A stretch of 64,000 nt of DNA from NCBI GenBank assembly GCA_018242585.1, contig JAFEBQ010000025.1, forward strand, positions 25,984-89,983. The letters are read 5' to 3'. This DNA comes from Planctomycetota bacterium (GTDB lineage Bacteria > Planctomycetota > Planctomycetia > Pirellulales > PNKZ01). Numbering within the stretch: position 1 is the stretch's first letter; each line of letters opens with the position of its first letter. Below are positions 61,682 through 64,000 of this stretch, in pieces. The notes below the pieces were generated by a model that made no database searches, was not told where the DNA came from, and saw only the letters and a list, made by a program, of their open reading frames with translations. Position numbers and translations under genes: made by a program.

Positions 61682-63124
61682 ATGCCCGTTAAGGATAAGA
61701 CACGACAGCTTGAGGTGACCGCTGGAAACCTGCGGAATAATCACCTCTATGTCAACAAGCACCTCGACTTCTTCCCCGCCGACGTGATTGGCACGCCGCG
61801 CAAGAACGGCAACGGTGATCATCGGGTCGAGATTGTCCTCGATGGCCTGAACACCTGCGTAAAAACGGACATCGGTAGCGACCGACGCACCGGCAAGTCT
61901 CGCGGGTTCATTCGCGAGCGGGCGTCCATCGGCAAGTTCTACGCCCACCATCAGATCAAGGCCGGGAGCGTCGTTACTCTGGAACGTCTCTCGGAACGCA
62001 AATATCGCCTCAGCGCCCCCGCAAATGGGGAGTCGAACGGCCGCCCTAAGGCGGCTGAATTTTTTGCGGGCATAGGTCTGGTTCGCCTGGCCCTTGAGCG
62101 GCAAGGTTGGGACGTCGTCTTCGCGAATGACATCTGCGAAGACAAAGCGCAGATGTACCAAACGAACTGGCCGTCCGATGACCATTTGGTCGTCGAAGAC
62201 ATCCACAAGCTCAAAGCGAAAGACATCCCCGATTGCGACCTGTTTACCGCGTCGTTCCCTTGTAATGACTTGTCGATCGCCGGTCGGTGGGAGGGACTGT
62301 CCGGCAAGGAGTCTTCAGCATTCTGGGGACTAACATCGCTGCTTGAGAATTTAAAGGATCGCGCCCCGCGACTCGTGTTGCTGGAAAACGTCGTTGGGTT
62401 CTTGATGAGTCGTGGCGGCCAAGATTTCGAGCAGGCGCTATTGGAACTCAATCGACTGGGTTACACCGCCGACGCGGTGATCCTCAACGCGCAACGCTGG
62501 GTGCCGCAAAGTCGGGCACGACTATTCGTGATTGCCCAGCGCGACGAGGGCGGCGAGCGAAATACACTGGCTCAAGAGAGCGACGCACGTTCCGAAGCGT
62601 TGTGCAAGTTCATCTTTGCAAACCAGCACATTCGCTGGAACATTCGATCACTGCCCCGCTTGCCCAAGCCGCAGAAGCAACTCACCGACATTCTCGAAGA
62701 CCTACCCGACAACGATAAGCATTGGTGGAATCAAGAGCGCACAGATTACTTTATGTCGCAACTGAGCAACCGGCATCGCGAGCAGGCCGATCGCATGATT
62801 CGCGGTCGCTCTTACAGCTATGCGACCGCTTTCCGTCGCGTGCGCTATGGTAAGAGCATGGCCGAGCTGCGGACTGACGGTATCGCGGGCTGCCTACGTA
62901 CCCCGCGAGGTGGCAGCGGTCGCCAGATTCTTTTCAAAGCGGGGCGCGGCAAATACCGAGTGCGACTCCTTACCGCTCGCGAATGCGCCAGGCTTCAAGG
63001 TGTGCCGGATAGCTTCAAGATCGAAGTGTCGCTTAATCAAGCATTGTTCGGCTTCGGCGACGCCGTTTGCGTGCCAGCCGTTGAATGGTTGATTGAGAAG
63101 TATGTTGGATCGTTGACCCGATAG
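61682..63124 (+). CDS. DNA (cytosine-5) methyltransferase with N-terminal DNA-recognition-like domain
   Basis: 480 residues from ATG 61682. The catalytic core has motif I AEFFAGIGLVRLALE (about 125), motif IV FTASFPCNDLS with catalytic Cys194, motif VI LLENVVG (Glu235), motif VIII QSRARLFVI and motif X FGDAVCVPAVEWLI. The variable target-recognition region lies at about 290-400. The first 110 residues (LRNNHLYVNKHLDFFPADVI) look like a B3/EcoRII-N-type DNA-binding domain, an unusual fusion. It should methylate C5 of cytosine in a sequence not deducible here. The downstream gene, 28 bp away, is the probable restriction partner. Base composition is lower in G+C than the surroundings, suggesting acquisition. 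Confidence 0.9.
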   Translation: MPVKDKTRQLEVTAGNLRNNHLYVNKHLDFFPADVIGTPRKNGNGDHRVEIVLDGLNTCVKTDIGSDRRTGKSRGFIRERASIGKFYAHHQIKAGSVVTLERLSERKYRLSAPANGESNGRPKAAEFFAGIGLVRLALERQGWDVVFANDICEDKAQMYQTNWPSDDHLVVEDIHKLKAKDIPDCDLFTASFPCNDLSIAGRWEGLSGKESSAFWGLTSLLENLKDRAPRLVLLENVVGFLMSRGGQDFEQALLELNRLGYTADAVILNAQRWVPQSRARLFVIAQRDEGGERNTLAQESDARSEALCKFIFANQHIRWNIRSLPRLPKPQKQLTDILEDLPDNDKHWWNQERTDYFMSQLSNRHREQADRMIRGRSYSYATAFRRVRYGKSMAELRTDGIAGCLRTPRGGSGRQILFKAGRGKYRVRLLTARECARLQGVPDSFKIEVSLNQALFGFGDAVCVPAVEWLIEKYVGSLTR

Positions 63125-63152
63125 TCACTCAAAAAATCTCAGGGGCCAAGTA

Positions 63153-63989
63153 GTGTCCATAGAGGCTGACGCAATTCGTGCCCTGGCTACGTGGTACGGG
63201 AACCTTTCGCTCTATCGAGACAAACTGCCAGCTATGGGGACGCTCTGCGCGGCGCTCGTGGTCTTGCAGAGACTGCGCACTGACTTCGATCTCGATATTG
63301 AGCGCCACGTGGCCGAACAGGGTGCTCAGATTGCGACACTCTCGGCGGAATCGGTCGCACGAGTGCTCGCCGAATATGGCGAGACTAGGCAACTCACCAA
63401 GGTAGGCGGACGAACAAACCGAGGCGCACGCGGTGACATCGCTGACTTACTTCAGACGATCAAAGGACTTGATCTGGCAACCGAAAGTAGGGAACTAGCG
63501 TTAACGGCAATGCAGCGGCACATTGTTGATAACTACGTTGCTCTGCATTTCAAGAAAAAGCGAGTCAAAGCTAGGTTCAACGCTGATCACGATGCAGGCA
63601 ATTTGATTTCAGAAATCCTGGCCAATGCCCAAACGAGCGGCAAGGCTGGCGCGGTGGCCGAATACCTTATCGGAGCCAAACTCGCACTGATCTACCCAGA
63701 AATTGAAATCCGTAACAAACCGTATAGCTCTGGTGACGATCAAGTAGGTCACGAAGGCGATTTTCAGGTCAACAGGACTGTGTTTCACGTCACAGTCGCT
63801 CCAATGGCTGGCGTTTACTCCAAAATCCAGGCAAACCTCGATCGAGGACTCAAAGCGCTACTTCTTGTCCCGCGGTCCAAACTTGAGGGCGCATCGCAAA
63901 ACGTCGCGATGTTATCTAAGCCTGGCGTTGGCGTTGACTCGATAGAAGCGTATTTAGGCAGGAACATCGACGAGCTTGCTAAATCCTAG
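63153..63989 (+). CDS. DUF4928-like protein, probable restriction endonuclease partner
   Basis: 278 residues from GTG 63153, with AGGGG 7 bases upstream. The sequence fits the DUF4928 family found next to C5-methyltransferases (for example GKAGAVAEYLIGAKLALIYP and GHEGDFQVNRTVFHVTVAPM). The second segment has the order D...(x)VTV expected for a degenerate PD-(D/E)XK core; the usual ExK is not present, so catalysis is an inference from context. The N-terminal half is helical. Together with the upstream gene it forms a compact type II-like restriction-modification pair. Confidence 0.78.
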   Translation: MSIEADAIRALATWYGNLSLYRDKLPAMGTLCAALVVLQRLRTDFDLDIERHVAEQGAQIATLSAESVARVLAEYGETRQLTKVGGRTNRGARGDIADLLQTIKGLDLATESRELALTAMQRHIVDNYVALHFKKKRVKARFNADHDAGNLISEILANAQTSGKAGAVAEYLIGAKLALIYPEIEIRNKPYSSGDDQVGHEGDFQVNRTVFHVTVAPMAGVYSKIQANLDRGLKALLLVPRSKLEGASQNVAMLSKPGVGVDSIEAYLGRNIDELAKS

Positions 63990-64000
63990 TTAATCCACCG

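Overview
The window reads as chromosome of a planctomycete, probably of the Pirellulales type. This rests on the high G+C content, frequent GTG/TTG starts, two adjacent clpP genes behind a trigger-factor gene, DapL-type lysine/diaminopimelate synthesis, a 7TM-HD/PhoH/YbeY/RecO block, LptE/BamD-like outer-membrane assembly lipoproteins, an AlgI/AlgJ-like O-acetylation operon, and very abundant intergenic inverted repeats. The assignment is inferred from gene content; no rRNA gene is present. Coding density is high, and most genes are housekeeping genes.

Layout. 0-12.7 kb: the 5' end of hisS, a cysteine-cluster protein, a secreted FAD oxidoreductase, a CDGSH protein, an unrecognised protein, gyrA, an SDR epimerase overlapping ugd, and a coiled-coil lipoprotein. 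13-21.9 kb: tig-clpP1-clpP2, tRNA-Gly, a double-GGDEF protein, an RlmI-like methyltransferase, a lactonase-family protein and a glycosyltransferase. 22.3-27 kb: hisI, a RidA-like gene, dapL, a VapBC-like pair and an SUMF1-fold protein. 27-35 kb: an NhaD-type antiporter, an Nramp-like transporter, a glucan phosphorylase and a desaturase. 35-46.4 kb, nearly all on the minus strand: lptE-like, bamD-like, recO, ybeY, pgpH-like, phoH, cdsA, a GxxExxY nuclease-like gene, uppS and purA. 46.7-50 kb: a lipoate cluster (ligase, lysine-free lipoyl domain, lipA, divergent lipB). 50-53 kb: smpB and an ABC exporter. 53-57.3 kb: an O-acetylation operon. 57.8-61.3 kb: a ferredoxin, lysA and folP. 61.7-64 kb: a more A/T-rich island with a cytosine-5 methyltransferase and a DUF4928-like partner, a likely restriction-modification system.

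The most unusual content is intergenic. Fourteen composite repeat elements (E1-E14) are assembled from a few modules, each used as inverted arms: R1 (core GAACCGCAAAGACGCAAAG), R2 (CGCAGAGAGCGCAGAGGA), R3 (CGACCACGACGACACGACGG), R4 (ACCACGGAGACACGGAG), R5 (TGACCAATGTCCAAGTCC) and R6 (GAAGAACGCTTCGCGGTTTA). A prime marks the reverse-complement arm. R1-R4 are each two or three copies of a related heptamer (CGCAAAG, CGCAGAG, CACGACG, CACGGAG) at 8-9 bp phase. In thirteen elements the arms enclose non-coding spacer. In one (E9) a perfect 35-bp R1 pair tightly encloses a gene for a predicted PD-(D/E)XK nuclease of the GxxExxY family. My main hypothesis is that this is the full form of a repeat-bounded element whose gene-less forms are scattered around it.

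A second theme is the lipoate cluster. Its lipoyl-domain protein has no lysine at all, and its LipB homologue lacks both catalytic residues of canonical LipB, while the nearby LplA-type ligase and LipA look intact. No CRISPR array, rRNA, IS transposase, prophage or replication origin was seen.
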